A stretch of 29,981 nucleotides of DNA from a virus. The notes below the pieces were generated by a model that was given only the letters and a program-made list of their open reading frames with translations, had not been told where the DNA came from and made no database searches. Shown here one piece after another: positions 16,465 to 24,353 of the stretch. The DNA lies in the IMG/VR virus record IMGVR_UViG_3300021960_000342, positions 1 to 29,981 of that record. One strand, 5' to 3'. Position 1 is the first letter of the stretch. The number at the start of each line of letters is the position of its first letter. The translations under genes and the position numbers were made by a program.

Positions 16465-16492
16465 GTTATACTCAACTACACACATTTGTCAA
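16465..16492 (-). promoter_or_regulatory. Sigma70-type promoter for the MazG-RNR segment
   Basis: Minus strand: TTGACA (16487-16492, 6/6), 16-nt spacer, TATAAC (16465-16470, 5/6). It stands in the gap after the 84-aa gene. The expected start of transcription is near 16458, only a few bases before the ATG at 16455, so the first reading frame may be leaderless or translated from 16449. It would drive the 54-aa gene, the MazG-like gene, RNR and endonuclease VII. Confidence 0.82.
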
Positions 16493-16494
16493 CC

Positions 16495-16749
16495 TCAATC
16501 ATCATAAACTCCTTGGGGGTATTCACCCTCAAGCTCAAGAGGTTCTATGTTTTTATCAAAGTATTTCCTCCACTCGTACGCTCCATCCAAAGAGTCAAAC
16601 CAAAAGTTGTGTTCATCTATTTTTTTGTCCACTTCTACTTTACACACCAATAGATACGCAAAGTCTTCTGGTAATTCATCTCTCTCAGGCATATCTTCGC
16701 GGGATATTGGCCCTTCAATAATACCCCACACCTTAACTGCACTACTCAC
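16495..16749 (-). CDS. Small acidic protein, unknown
   Basis: 84 aa with GTG start at 16749, overlapping the nuclease gene before it. AAGG sits about 9 nt upstream of the GTG. The sequence is acidic with many aromatic residues (EHNFWFDSLDGAYEWRKYF), compatible with a small globular alpha/beta protein, and contains no metal or nucleotide motif. Being the last gene before the promoter at 16465-16492, it closes the transcript that runs down from the replication genes. Confidence 0.65.
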   Translation of the reverse strand: MSSAVKVWGIIEGPISREDMPERDELPEDFAYLLVCKVEVDKKIDEHNFWFDSLDGAYEWRKYFDKNIEPLELEGEYPQGVYDD

Positions 16750-17104
16750 TATCTTTACCTTTCCAGTTTTTTAACAATTCCATATAGTGATCCATACCAA
16801 CAACAACAAGCCAAGGCTTTCTGTCTGATCTATAGAACACTACAGGCTCTCCTTTAGCATGGTTAGAGGCTTGCTCCAAGTACCCATACACAGTTTTTAG
16901 TCCTTCTTTTCTTCTTTTTACCTCAATAGAAAGAGGTATCTTTTTTCTAGCAGCAGGACTTAATTGTATATCTTCACCTGTATCACCCATAGTTGTGGAC
17001 TTGATATCATCAGGCTCAAACTCTGAAAAGGTTTCAAGTAGTTTGTCTCTTACTTCTTGTTGACCTGTACGACCCTTAGCTTTAGCTGCACTTGTCTTAG
17101 GCAC
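16742..17104 (-). CDS. PD-(D/E)XK family nuclease (Holliday-junction-resolvase-like)
   Basis: 120 aa. The nuclease core is visible: D45 in GEDIQLS and the E61-V-K63 pair in LSIEVKRR, separated by a loop, then a Gln/Tyr-rich helix (YLEQASNHAKG) and a strand pair (PVVFYRSDRKPWLVVV). This is the layout of RecB/Hjc-type small nucleases; T7 uses a PD-(D/E)XK enzyme (gp3) to cut branched DNA and degrade host DNA. Here endonuclease VII is also encoded, so this one may have the host-DNA or replication-fork role. It overlaps the exonuclease gene by 8 nt. Confidence 0.8.
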   Translation of the reverse strand: MPKTSAAKAKGRTGQQEVRDKLLETFSEFEPDDIKSTTMGDTGEDIQLSPAARKKIPLSIEVKRRKEGLKTVYGYLEQASNHAKGEPVVFYRSDRKPWLVVVGMDHYMELLKNWKGKDSE

Positions 17105-17795
17105 TTGGTGGCTCCCATATTTGACCTACTTCTCTTCTTAGCCATAGGAGCCTAGCATTCTCAATGACACGCTTTTTGTCACCATCGTATGCATCAACGC
17201 AAGCATCCCACAATTCAATCTCAGTGTTGCAATTAAGTAACAACTTCTTTGCTTTTACTGGCCCACACTTGTACAGGCCAATAATATTGTCAGCGGAGTC
17301 ACCAGTAAGTATCTGAGTGTAGAAGAACTTAAGTCCTTGAAATTCTCCTACGACAGAAAACAGCCTCTTACTCAGATTATAGTGGTAGCAAGGTATCTGT
17401 AGCATGTCCTTATCAATACTAGCAACAAGGGCGTTCTTGCCATAGCTAGTGGCTTCTATTGCTATCAGATCGTCTGCTTCCTCCTCACTGCTAACGATTG
17501 CACCGTACTTGTTGCACATATGCTCTCTGATAGCAGGTAGATGTATTGGTTTAGCCGAGTCCTTACGGTTGCCTTTATATGTAGCTGTCTTTGCTATATC
17601 AAATCTGAAGTTCCCTTTACCTGTAAGGAAGACTTGATGGTTGCCTTCCGTGAAGTATTCAGAGTCATCTAAGGCTGTAGAGACCAAGCTATCTGTCTTC
17701 AACAAGGCTTCTTCAACAGTAAGATCGTTAGAGGAAAACCCCGCACGATAGGCTATGATATCACCATCAATTAGGGTTTTCCAATTCTGTTTCAT
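17097..17795 (-). CDS. 5'-3' exonuclease, FEN/T7 gp6-like
   Basis: 232 aa, close to the size of a compact FEN domain. Acidic metal ligands appear in order: D10/D12 (LIDGD), the E104-E105-E106/D108-D109 cluster, D128/D130 (SIDKDMLQI) and D166/D169 (LTGDSADNI). The helix-hairpin-helix that follows (GLYKCGPVKAKKLL) departs from the usual G-x-x-G-x-G but keeps its spacing. The expected job is removing RNA primers and resecting DNA ends, and breaking down host DNA. It lies directly after SSB in a replication cassette. Confidence 0.88.
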   Translation of the reverse strand: MKQNWKTLIDGDIIAYRAGFSSNDLTVEEALLKTDSLVSTALDDSEYFTEGNHQVFLTGKGNFRFDIAKTATYKGNRKDSAKPIHLPAIREHMCNKYGAIVSSEEEADDLIAIEATSYGKNALVASIDKDMLQIPCYHYNLSKRLFSVVGEFQGLKFFYTQILTGDSADNIIGLYKCGPVKAKKLLLNCNTEIELWDACVDAYDGDKKRVIENARLLWLRREVGQIWEPPSA

Positions 17796-18334
17796 TAGAA
17801 GGGAATCTCGTCTTCTAATACCTTGTTAGCTGCTTTGACAGGGGGAGGGCTACCCACAGACTCGTAGACAGGCACACCAGAACTACCAGTGTGTTCTACA
17901 AGTTCATGGACATCAATCCGATCCAGTCGGCTACCTACAGTCCCGTACTTAGTGTCATAGACTGATAGGTACACATCAGCAATAGTACCATTGCCTAGCT
18001 CACCATCCTCAAAGTTCCAAAGCTTATTACTTCCAGCCTTGTAGATTTCTGGTGCGCCACTACTAAAGTCAAAGCCGCTGTTGAATTTACGGTCAACTTT
18101 AGTCACCATCCCACGCCCCTCTGAGTCAGGTTTGAATGTACGAGGGAACCCAGTAGCTTTTAGAAGCTCCATGTTCTTGTCATCAAGGATGATGTTGACA
18201 GTGCAAGCACCATCATACTGCTCGTAGGTTCCCGGAACTGAGTCCGTAGCTTTGTAACCTACCTTGTCACGATTCTCTTTGAACACTTTTGCCCACTCAA
18301 GAACCGCTCTTAATTTAACTCCACGTTGTGCCAT
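17795..18334 (-). CDS. Single-stranded DNA-binding protein, T7 gp2.5-like
   Basis: 179 aa. The overall layout, a basic/aromatic OB-fold core (LWNFEDGELGNGTIADVYLSV) and a short acidic C-terminal tail closing in EDEIPF with a terminal Phe, matches gp2.5-type SSBs. In T7 the tail with its final Phe binds the polymerase and helicase and competes with DNA. The call rests on fold-type features, size and the setting between DNA polymerase and exonuclease. The start is at the end of the leader CCTCCTTT on the plus strand (AAAGGAGG). Confidence 0.85.
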   Translation of the reverse strand: MAQRGVKLRAVLEWAKVFKENRDKVGYKATDSVPGTYEQYDGACTVNIILDDKNMELLKATGFPRTFKPDSEGRGMVTKVDRKFNSGFDFSSGAPEIYKAGSNKLWNFEDGELGNGTIADVYLSVYDTKYGTVGSRLDRIDVHELVEHTGSSGVPVYESVGSPPPVKAANKVLEDEIPF

Positions 18335-18346
18335 CTTTGGCCTCCT

Positions 18347-20191
18347 TTAATGTATGTCGGCATAGGTTGCGCCGTACTGCACATCTATACCAAGGTCTAC
18401 GTTCAGTTGCAAGTGCTTATTTAACATTTTTATCGCATCTTGCAAAGTTTCTGTGTGTAGTGCTTCATCTCCTTTTTTTACTACATTGATTGTCTCGTCA
18501 TGAAACTGTCCAATCAGGTTGGGTCTTTCTGATCTATAGTTATAGACCCACCTGTCAAAACAGTATGCTCCTGTACTCTGGTTAAGAGTAGAGAATACAT
18601 CCTTCTTAAAGCGTAACGTATGCCAGAACTTGCTGACAGGGTTTTGTACCCACATCTGACCACCAATATTTCTAACTGGTTGATCGTCTACAAATTCTGT
18701 TACTGCTTTGTTTCGTTCCCAATAAGCCGTAAGCAAACTTCCAGCTTGTCCCACTGACATACCAGTTTCTCTGGAAAGTTTAGCTGCTCCTACGCCATAA
18801 GTAGCAGAGTAATTAACCACCTTATAATTCTTACGCAGTGTCTTTAAACTCTTCTCCCCACTGTTATGCATATCTATTTGTTTCTGAGTAATGGCCCCAG
18901 AATGTAACGCCAGATCAAGGTGAGGGTCAAAACCATCTTTACTCATTTCTTTAACATAGTCGGGGTCATAGGGCTGCATGTAGTGTCGCTTAGTGGTATC
19001 TTCAAGTGAGGTCATATCAGCACCACAAAGAGTGTGATCATCATCAGGTGCAAGTAAACAGCCTCTTACTTCCTTCCCCCAAGGCTTATCAACTCCTGGG
19101 AGATTAACCAATGGCTTGCTGTGTTTGAAGCGTAGGGTGTTAGTGAGACCTGCTATTTCTGCCTTAACAAAGCCGCCAACCTGACACTCCAAGAAACCCT
19201 TGAAGATAGCAAGTCTGTGTTGAATTACAGTAAGGCCGTCAAGTACAGCTACCGCTTTATCCTGTTCCACAAGTAGTTGTACAGAGCGAGTAAGCTCACC
19301 ATCTTTACGCACTTGAGGTATTCTTCTTTCTGATCCATCTTCTTCTTTTACGTACTTGTGTGTGCAGGGTTCCCACCCCATAGAATACAGCCAGTCTTTG
19401 ACTTGATCAGATGACTTAGGATTAGCGGGTTCAACACCTTTTACTACCTTCAACTCACCTTCATAGCCACTAGGCATACCATACTCTTCAAGCAAAGCAT
19501 CCCACCTCTTACCATAGGCTGAACGTGTACCATCTTCTTTGTCACACTTCTTAGGCTTAGTTGCCACCTTGTACAGCTTGTTCATAGGCATAACATCAAC
19601 AAGCTCCGCTATCTTCTGGTCTTGCTGTGCTGTCAGGTCTGCTACACACTTCTCAGCTAGATCAACATCAAGTCTCCACCCCTGCTGTTCTGCTTCTGCG
19701 GCACACTGCATTTTATATGTCAGATATTGCAGGTACTTATTTAGAAGGAGTTTGTCTTGTTCGTACACTCTTCTAAACTTAAAGATTAAGTCCTGCCATA
19801 AGTGATAGTTGATCTTAACATCCTCTTCACATCTATGGGCATACTCCTCCTGAGTCAGACCCTTCCAGTCCTCAATCACAGGCTTTGGTATTCCAAAGTC
19901 CTCACCAAAACTTGCAAGTCCATGTTTGGGTCTGTCAGTGTTCATCACCCAAGACATAGGAAGGGTATCGTAGTAGGAGCAGTTAAGCTCTATACCTAAC
20001 AACCTTTCAAGTACAGGGACGTCATACCTAATGATATTATGCCCAGTTATATGGCTCTGTTTAGACAGTAAGCTACGCATATCATCATAGTCAAACAATG
20101 TCTTTACATCCAAGGTGTCTGGATAGGTGTAGGAGAGGCAGTGTATCTTTGTGGGATTTAAACCATTAGTCTCTATATCAAATATTATCAT
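18347..20191 (-). CDS. Family A DNA polymerase with 3'-5' exonuclease (T7 gp5-like)
   Basis: 614 aa (T7: 704). Exonuclease: D5/E7 in FDIETNG (Exo I), N52...D57 in HNIIRYD (Exo II), D124 in RCEEDV (Exo III; the tyrosine common four residues before this Asp is replaced by R120). Polymerase: motif A D392 in CGADMTSLE, motif B R453...K457...Y461 in RKNYKVVNYSATYG, motif C H564-D565-E566. The residue matching E. coli Pol I F762 is Tyr (Y461), as in T7. No obvious thioredoxin-binding loop could be placed by eye. It starts with ATGA overlap to the helicase. Confidence 0.95.
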   Translation of the reverse strand: MIIFDIETNGLNPTKIHCLSYTYPDTLDVKTLFDYDDMRSLLSKQSHITGHNIIRYDVPVLERLLGIELNCSYYDTLPMSWVMNTDRPKHGLASFGEDFGIPKPVIEDWKGLTQEEYAHRCEEDVKINYHLWQDLIFKFRRVYEQDKLLLNKYLQYLTYKMQCAAEAEQQGWRLDVDLAEKCVADLTAQQDQKIAELVDVMPMNKLYKVATKPKKCDKEDGTRSAYGKRWDALLEEYGMPSGYEGELKVVKGVEPANPKSSDQVKDWLYSMGWEPCTHKYVKEEDGSERRIPQVRKDGELTRSVQLLVEQDKAVAVLDGLTVIQHRLAIFKGFLECQVGGFVKAEIAGLTNTLRFKHSKPLVNLPGVDKPWGKEVRGCLLAPDDDHTLCGADMTSLEDTTKRHYMQPYDPDYVKEMSKDGFDPHLDLALHSGAITQKQIDMHNSGEKSLKTLRKNYKVVNYSATYGVGAAKLSRETGMSVGQAGSLLTAYWERNKAVTEFVDDQPVRNIGGQMWVQNPVSKFWHTLRFKKDVFSTLNQSTGAYCFDRWVYNYRSERPNLIGQFHDETINVVKKGDEALHTETLQDAIKMLNKHLQLNVDLGIDVQYGATYADIH

Positions 20192-21762
20192 GTACCCTCC
20201 GTCAATATGGTTGTTTCAGGATCGTAATAGACTGACCCTGCATGACCTAACTTAGCAAACGGTCTATTTTTGTCAAGGATAAAGTTAGTAGTATTCTGTA
20301 ATACTTCATCATCAGTCTCAGTGTCACGGTCTATCTTGATACAGATGATTGCTTCCTCTTCCAAAGATGCAGCATACTTGGTACGACCATCATCATTGAC
20401 CTGAGAGATAAAGATCACCCCAATGTTCAACTCCTTGGCAAGTTGTGCTGCACGTGAGCCTAGTGTAGTAAGCGTACTGGTAGCACCATCAACCCCTGTG
20501 TTAGACAGGTATGCAAGGCGCTGTACGTGGTCTATAAAGATGTAACCAGCTCCATACACAGTAGCAGCAAGACGAATGTACTCTAGTAGCTTGAGGGGGT
20601 CATCATGTGACCTCATCTCAAACACAATGGTACGCTCACCCTTGGTTGCTACCTTAGCTGCTTCTACTACTTTATCCTCAGAGATACCATTCTCAGCAGC
20701 ATCATCCTTTGTACGAACGTTTAACCCTAGATGATAGGTAGCCATAGCACGATAGGTAGTAGACTTCATCTCTTCCATATGCAGTAAGGCAATGCGTACA
20801 TCAGGTGTCTTTAATAGACCTGTCTCAAAGTAACGGATCACCTCAGTCTTACCTGTACCACGTGGTGCTTTGATGAATGTAATCCCACCCTTTACCAAGC
20901 CCCTAGTCTTATCATCAAGACCTGTGTGACCTGTGGGTACGTACTCGTAGGGGTTCTCATTACGGATTGCTGCTTCTACCTCTTCATCAGAGCAGAAGAA
21001 GTTATCAGGTGAGTACCGTTGTGGCTTTAGTGCAGCCCACTTAAGATCATCCGTGTCACCACTGGTTAAGAAATCATTGGCATCCTTATGCTTTGACATA
21101 GGAACATACCAGAACTTATCAGCCAATGCCTCATACAGTTTATCAGCAGCACGTCTACCTGCATCATCCAACTCACCCGCATACACCACTTCCTTGAAGG
21201 AGTTTAGGTAGGCATGGTTAGCCTTAATAAACTTCTCTCCTATGGATGCGCTGGGCAGGGACTTGACAGGATACTTCTGCCCAAGGACTTGGTAAAGAGA
21301 AGCAGCATCAAACTCCCCCTCAGTGATGTATATACGTGTAGCAGAACCAGCATTAAAATCAGGGCCAAACAACTTAGCCATGCCTAGTCCTCTGTCCTTC
21401 ACCCACGAATTAGACTTGTCATTATAGTCACGATACTTGACTGTGTGAGGATACTTGTAGGCGTATCGTACTGGTACGCCACCCTCACCTGTCTGTATCT
21501 GTATACCGTACAGTTGACAGATGCTCTCGTCCAAACCACGTATATCTTTGTAAGTAACACCTGTTACTGGTATATCCATAGGTTTAACCCTTTCTACTAC
21601 TGGATAGTCTTCTTTCGCCCAATCAAACACTTTCTTTCCTCTCTTTGCGGGATATGACTCCCCACAGCTATGACAAAACCCATAGCCGCCATCATTCCAA
21701 TTAAATGCATCACTTGATCCACAGGCTTCAAACGGACACGCTAGATGTGGGTTGTCTGTCAT
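20188..21762 (-). CDS. Primase-helicase (T7 gp4-like)
   Basis: 524 aa. The order is complete: N-terminal zinc ribbon with C9, C14, C30, C33; TOPRIM primase core (ITEGEFDAASLYQ ~146-157; GELDDAGRRA ~196-205); linker; RecA-type hexameric helicase with Walker A 299-306 (APRGTGKT), Walker B 408-411 (IFID) and H412; a QVNDDGR-like arginine/Gln motif near the end of the helicase. It unwinds the fork and primes the lagging strand, working with the polymerase translated just after it. The first zinc pair is spaced C-x4-C rather than the C-x2-C of T7. Confidence 0.95.
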   Translation of the reverse strand: MTDNPHLACPFEACGSSDAFNWNDGGYGFCHSCGESYPAKRGKKVFDWAKEDYPVVERVKPMDIPVTGVTYKDIRGLDESICQLYGIQIQTGEGGVPVRYAYKYPHTVKYRDYNDKSNSWVKDRGLGMAKLFGPDFNAGSATRIYITEGEFDAASLYQVLGQKYPVKSLPSASIGEKFIKANHAYLNSFKEVVYAGELDDAGRRAADKLYEALADKFWYVPMSKHKDANDFLTSGDTDDLKWAALKPQRYSPDNFFCSDEEVEAAIRNENPYEYVPTGHTGLDDKTRGLVKGGITFIKAPRGTGKTEVIRYFETGLLKTPDVRIALLHMEEMKSTTYRAMATYHLGLNVRTKDDAAENGISEDKVVEAAKVATKGERTIVFEMRSHDDPLKLLEYIRLAATVYGAGYIFIDHVQRLAYLSNTGVDGATSTLTTLGSRAAQLAKELNIGVIFISQVNDDGRTKYAASLEEEAIICIKIDRDTETDDEVLQNTTNFILDKNRPFAKLGHAGSVYYDPETTILTEGT

Positions 21763-21916
21763 CTGATTCTATACCTTTCCGTATTAAGTGGACAAAACCT
21801 ACATTGAATATAGCAGCATATGTTTCAGGATCAAGCTCTAATTGCAACGTAGCGCTACCATCTTCATGATCTTCTATATCTGTGATCTTGATTGGTTTAT
21901 TAATATATTCACTCAT
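21728..21916 (-). CDS. Small acidic protein upstream of primase-helicase
   Basis: 62 aa, unrecognised. It begins MSEYINKPIKITDIEDHEDG and has alternating strands (ATLQLELDPETYAAIFNVGF) consistent with a compact alpha/beta fold. The final 11 codons overlap the start of the helicase, indicating coupled translation. It follows ThyX by three bases. No catalytic motif or membrane helix is visible. Confidence 0.65.
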   Translation of the reverse strand: MSEYINKPIKITDIEDHEDGSATLQLELDPETYAAIFNVGFVHLIRKGIESDDRQPTSSVSV

Positions 21917-21919
21917 CTT

Positions 21920-22603
21920 TTATCCCCTTAATGACTCTACTGATACTGGAAATAAGTTAATCATTTCACTCAGTATATATTCTGCAACTAACCTAGTCTC
22001 GTACTGAGTGTCCAGCTTACATCTTAGATTGCACATATCCATGAAGGCGTCAAGACTACCTGACCAATACCATTCAGTCATGGTGCTTTGTGGCAACACC
22101 ATACGTGCTTGTTCTGGGCATACTCCTGCATTAAGAAGACCATGGTAACAATATAAAGCATCTTCATAAGCAAGGCTAGGCATTGGGGTCCAACCATCAT
22201 CAGAAACGTTCTCTGTCCAATACTTGTCTATATCCACTATACCAGCACTACCCTGCTTCTTATCATCAGCCCTACCTCGCCATTGATCAGGCATAAAGAA
22301 CTCAGGGTCATCATCCACATACCTGCGACTAATCTCATTCCACCGTAGGAACTTGTGCTTGACCAACTGCCTAGCTACAAAGATAGGAGCCTTGACATGA
22401 AAGGATGCAAAGGCATGACCAAAGGGTGACATATGTTTATGCTTGGCTAAATACTTTATTAGTTTAGCATCCTTGTCTTTTAGTTTAGGTGGACCCCACT
22501 GATCACTCATATCCATTTCACTAACCTTACCAAAGGATACACGTGCTGCATTGACTACAGACAGGTCACTACCCATGTGGTCTATGTATGTTACTTTAAT
22601 CAT
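21920..22603 (-). CDS. thyX: Flavin-dependent thymidylate synthase
   Basis: 227 aa, normal length for ThyX. Makes dTMP from dUMP with FAD, NADPH and methylene-THF. Recognised by NAARVSFGK near the start, the motif region VKHKFLRWNEISRRYV (residues 81-96; 'KHK...S' in place of the usual RHR-x7-S) and PQSTMTEWYWSGSLDAFM. The Ser is S92. The two Arg-to-Lys changes keep positive charge and the 7-residue spacing, so function is likely retained. A good ribosome site (AAAGGAGAGAAGT) precedes the ATG. It fits the nucleotide-supply role of the RNR and MazG-like genes. Confidence 0.93.
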   Translation of the reverse strand: MIKVTYIDHMGSDLSVVNAARVSFGKVSEMDMSDQWGPPKLKDKDAKLIKYLAKHKHMSPFGHAFASFHVKAPIFVARQLVKHKFLRWNEISRRYVDDDPEFFMPDQWRGRADDKKQGSAGIVDIDKYWTENVSDDGWTPMPSLAYEDALYCYHGLLNAGVCPEQARMVLPQSTMTEWYWSGSLDAFMDMCNLRCKLDTQYETRLVAEYILSEMINLFPVSVESLRG

Positions 22604-22657
22604 ATACTTCTCTCCTTTATGATGTAGGGGTCATAAACATTACCTATGATCTGAGGG

Positions 22658-22837
22658 TCATATGTCATCCTGTTCTCCCAACCAGATTTTAATTTCATTA
22701 GGATCATACATATCCCAAAAGGGAGTATCTTGTAACTCCCCATCTACCATGTATTGAATCGGTGCCTCATCCCCTAGCTCTGGATGTTCATATAAAGGAA
22801 CTCCACCAATGACACCTATTTGATCTAGTATTTTCAT
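22658..22837 (-). CDS. Small acidic protein, unknown
   Basis: 59 aa from the ATG at 22837, whose bases overlap the preceding stop (ATGA). A TTG start six codons earlier exists but would lie in the previous gene without a ribosome site. The protein is acidic with Pro/Tyr/Trp patches (VPLYEHPELGDEAPI and DTPFWDMYDPNEIKIW). It looks like a small folded domain rather than a coil. It is followed by a 54-nt gap before ThyX, which carries the ThyX ribosome site. Confidence 0.65.
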   Translation of the reverse strand: MKILDQIGVIGGVPLYEHPELGDEAPIQYMVDGELQDTPFWDMYDPNEIKIWLGEQDDI

Positions 22838-22998
22838 ACTCCTGTTCCCATCCAAAGTTTTAACTCAGCCTTAGCTTTAAGCAACTCACCCTGAAGCTCT
22901 ACCTTACGCATCTCAAGGGTTTTAGCTTGTGTCTCCCAGTAGGCCACATCACGTTTGAGTGCGCCTATCTCTTTTAAAAGTTCCTCTCTAGCTTTCAT
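22834..22998 (-). CDS. Small coiled-coil protein
   Basis: 54 aa from ATG 22998, chosen because a perfect AAGGAG stands 6-7 nt before it; a longer frame to 23067 would run through the preceding small gene. The body is a Lys/Glu/Leu helix with heptad-like spacing (EELLKEIGALKRDV, then TLEMRKVELQGELLKAKAEL). Probable parallel or antiparallel coiled coil acting as a protein adaptor. No further function can be read. Confidence 0.7.
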   Translation of the reverse strand: MKAREELLKEIGALKRDVAYWETQAKTLEMRKVELQGELLKAKAELKLWMGTGV

Positions 22999-23113
22999 CC
23001 TTATCTCCTTTGTGTTTCTGTTTACGGATAGAAGGCTTCTTCTTATCAGGAATAACCTTCTGCCCATATTTAGGTTGGCGTAAATCCTTAGCCATAGGAT
23101 TAGGCTTCCTCAT
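22988..23113 (-). CDS. Very small basic protein (short gene)
   Basis: 41 aa: an MRKPNPMAKDLRQPKYGQ start followed by a Lys-rich tail (KKKPSIRKQKHKG). Its 'NP-x-A-K-x-L-R' opening and extreme basicity match a type of ~40-60 aa protein common in T7-like phages, of unknown function. Its ATG overlaps the end of a preceding 21-codon frame (ATGA) and it overlaps the coiled-coil gene by 11 nt. Strong basic charge suggests RNA or DNA contact. A start at the internal ATG (NPM) is possible. Confidence 0.65.
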   Translation of the reverse strand: MRKPNPMAKDLRQPKYGQKVIPDKKKPSIRKQKHKGDKDES

Positions 23114-23120
23114 GTCATAC

Positions 23121-23150
23121 TAAAAATAAACAAGGCGAAAAGAATCGCCT
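23121..23150 (-). terminator. Rho-independent terminator after the integrase unit
   Basis: Minus strand: AGGCGA, loop TTCTTT, TCGCCT (23133-23150), followed by TGTTTATTTTTA. A perfect 6-bp stem with a U-rich tail lies just after the integrase and its 57-aa partner gene. It also overlaps a 21-codon frame that would otherwise be a candidate microprotein. Confidence 0.75.
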
Positions 23151-23168
23151 CTAATACTAGGTTATCTG

Positions 23169-23342
23169 TCAGCATAGTCTTAACCTCAACTTTCCTTTGA
23201 TACGGTTGGCTTTCTTTTCTTCTGCCCGTCTAATAGACCTTGCAGATAGACTTTTAGATTTACATAACTTATGCCACCCTGATTTTTTTGCAATAGTTCT
23301 TGATATTGAAGAGGTCTTAATATGGTGTGGGCTGATAGTCAT
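23169..23342 (-). CDS. Small, strongly basic protein coupled to the integrase (short gene)
   Basis: 57 aa, hand-found. AGGAG lies 6 nt before an ATG that overlaps the integrase stop (ATGA), so it is made with the integrase. It is rich in Lys/Arg (about 19 of 57) with little acidic residue (SISRTIAKKSGWHKLCKSKS, then SARSIRRAEEKKANRIKGK). Small basic proteins next to tyrosine integrases are often recombination directionality factors, but no Xis fold can be recognised here, so that role is only a candidate. Transcription stops at the hairpin just after it. Confidence 0.7.
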   Translation of the reverse strand: MTISPHHIKTSSISRTIAKKSGWHKLCKSKSLSARSIRRAEEKKANRIKGKLRLRLC

Positions 23343-24268
23343 CTTTTTCTCCTATTAAGAGCTGCGGTTGCAGTCTCCAAGTTATGTTTGTTGTAGGGAT
23401 TTAAACTTGCTACATTTTTATGTCCTGTAGCTGACATGATCTGTAAGCTGTCAGCTCCTCCTTTTATCATCTCAACAATAGCAGTCTTCCGTAAGTCACC
23501 AGCCTTAAGCTCGTCAGGCAACCCTGCAGCCTCCTTAACTTGGTTGACTAGGATACCTACCTGACCACACGTGTATGGCCTGTACGCCCTGTCCTGCTTC
23601 CTGTAGTGGGGTACTACGTATGGTTGGAAGCCCCAATGAAGCTGCTGCTCTGTTAGCATCTCATTCATCTGCTCGTCAATAGGTAATTCTACCTCTGCCC
23701 CACGCTTAGTCTGTTTGATGGTTGTTACCCCACCCTCCAAGTCTATGTTGTCCCACTCCAAGTTGCGTATGTCCACAGGTCTTTGACCCCATTCATATGC
23801 AAGCATAACAAGCAGACCTATGTTTCTCCACTTGAAATCAGAGAAAGCAGTATCAAGGAATGATACGACCTGATTGTTAGTCCACACCACTGATCTTGTT
23901 TCTGTAGTCCTCTTGTGAACCTTAGACATTGGGTTACGGTCTAACAGATCAAGCCCCACGCACATATTGATTAGCATGGAAAAGATGCGGGACATTTCAT
24001 TGGCATGACTGACACTAACATCTTCAGCCCAATCATTGTACATAGTGTCGCACATCTGAGGAGTAAGTCTGTCTAACTTTACTCCCCCAATCCTCTTTGC
24101 CCCTACGTATCCAGAACACAATCTAAGTAGGCAATAGTGGTACGTCCTGTGTGTGTTACGTGATAGTTCTCGGAACCTTGGGGTGTTAAAGTAGTAGGTA
24201 ACTACTTCTTCTATCGTAGAGGTGGAATGTAAGCCTACCCCTACTTTTCTACTTTTTCTTGGTCTCAT
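23339..24268 (-). CDS. int: Tyrosine-type integrase/recombinase
   Basis: 309 aa, typical two-domain size: N-terminal SAM-like core-binding region (~20-110) and catalytic domain. Active-site set: R163 (EWGQRPVDIRNLEW), K188 (TKRG), R260 (GDLRKT), H283 (ATGHKN) and nucleophile Y292 (NPYNKH). The usual HxxR histidine is Gly (G257). It would insert or excise phage DNA at an att site, so the phage may be able to lysogenise. It has a ribosome site GAGG 5 nt before ATG and an unusual 132-nt leader. No attP core or tRNA fragment was found near it by eye. Confidence 0.9.
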   Translation of the reverse strand: MRPRKSRKVGVGLHSTSTIEEVVTYYFNTPRFRELSRNTHRTYHYCLLRLCSGYVGAKRIGGVKLDRLTPQMCDTMYNDWAEDVSVSHANEMSRIFSMLINMCVGLDLLDRNPMSKVHKRTTETRSVVWTNNQVVSFLDTAFSDFKWRNIGLLVMLAYEWGQRPVDIRNLEWDNIDLEGGVTTIKQTKRGAEVELPIDEQMNEMLTEQQLHWGFQPYVVPHYRKQDRAYRPYTCGQVGILVNQVKEAAGLPDELKAGDLRKTAIVEMIKGGADSLQIMSATGHKNVASLNPYNKHNLETATAALNRRKR

Positions 24269-24280
24269 GTAATCCTCACT

Positions 24281-24352
24281 ACTATAAGTATTACTTAAAG
24301 TTTTTACTTACTACGTCTACTTCAAAGTAGTAGTATTTAGGATACTTAAAGT
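24281..24352. promoter_or_regulatory. Cluster of four ACTT-n-AAGT elements in the integrase leader
   Basis: Plus-strand reading: ACTATAAGT (24281-24289), ACTTAAAGT (24293-24301), CTACTTCAAAGTAG (24317-24330, a perfect 6-bp palindrome around CA) and ACTTAAAGT (24344-24352). All share ACT-(n)-AAGT. They may be operators for a small regulator or arm-type sites for the integrase; the sequence does not distinguish these. Confidence 0.6.
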
Positions 24353-24353
24353 A

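Noticed and set aside
23110-23175. 21-codon hydrophobic frame (LVLEAILFALFIFSMT) with overlaps on both sides
   Set aside because: Most of it is the stem and U-tract of the terminator at 23121-23150; the overlaps may be chance. A microprotein is possible but not supported.
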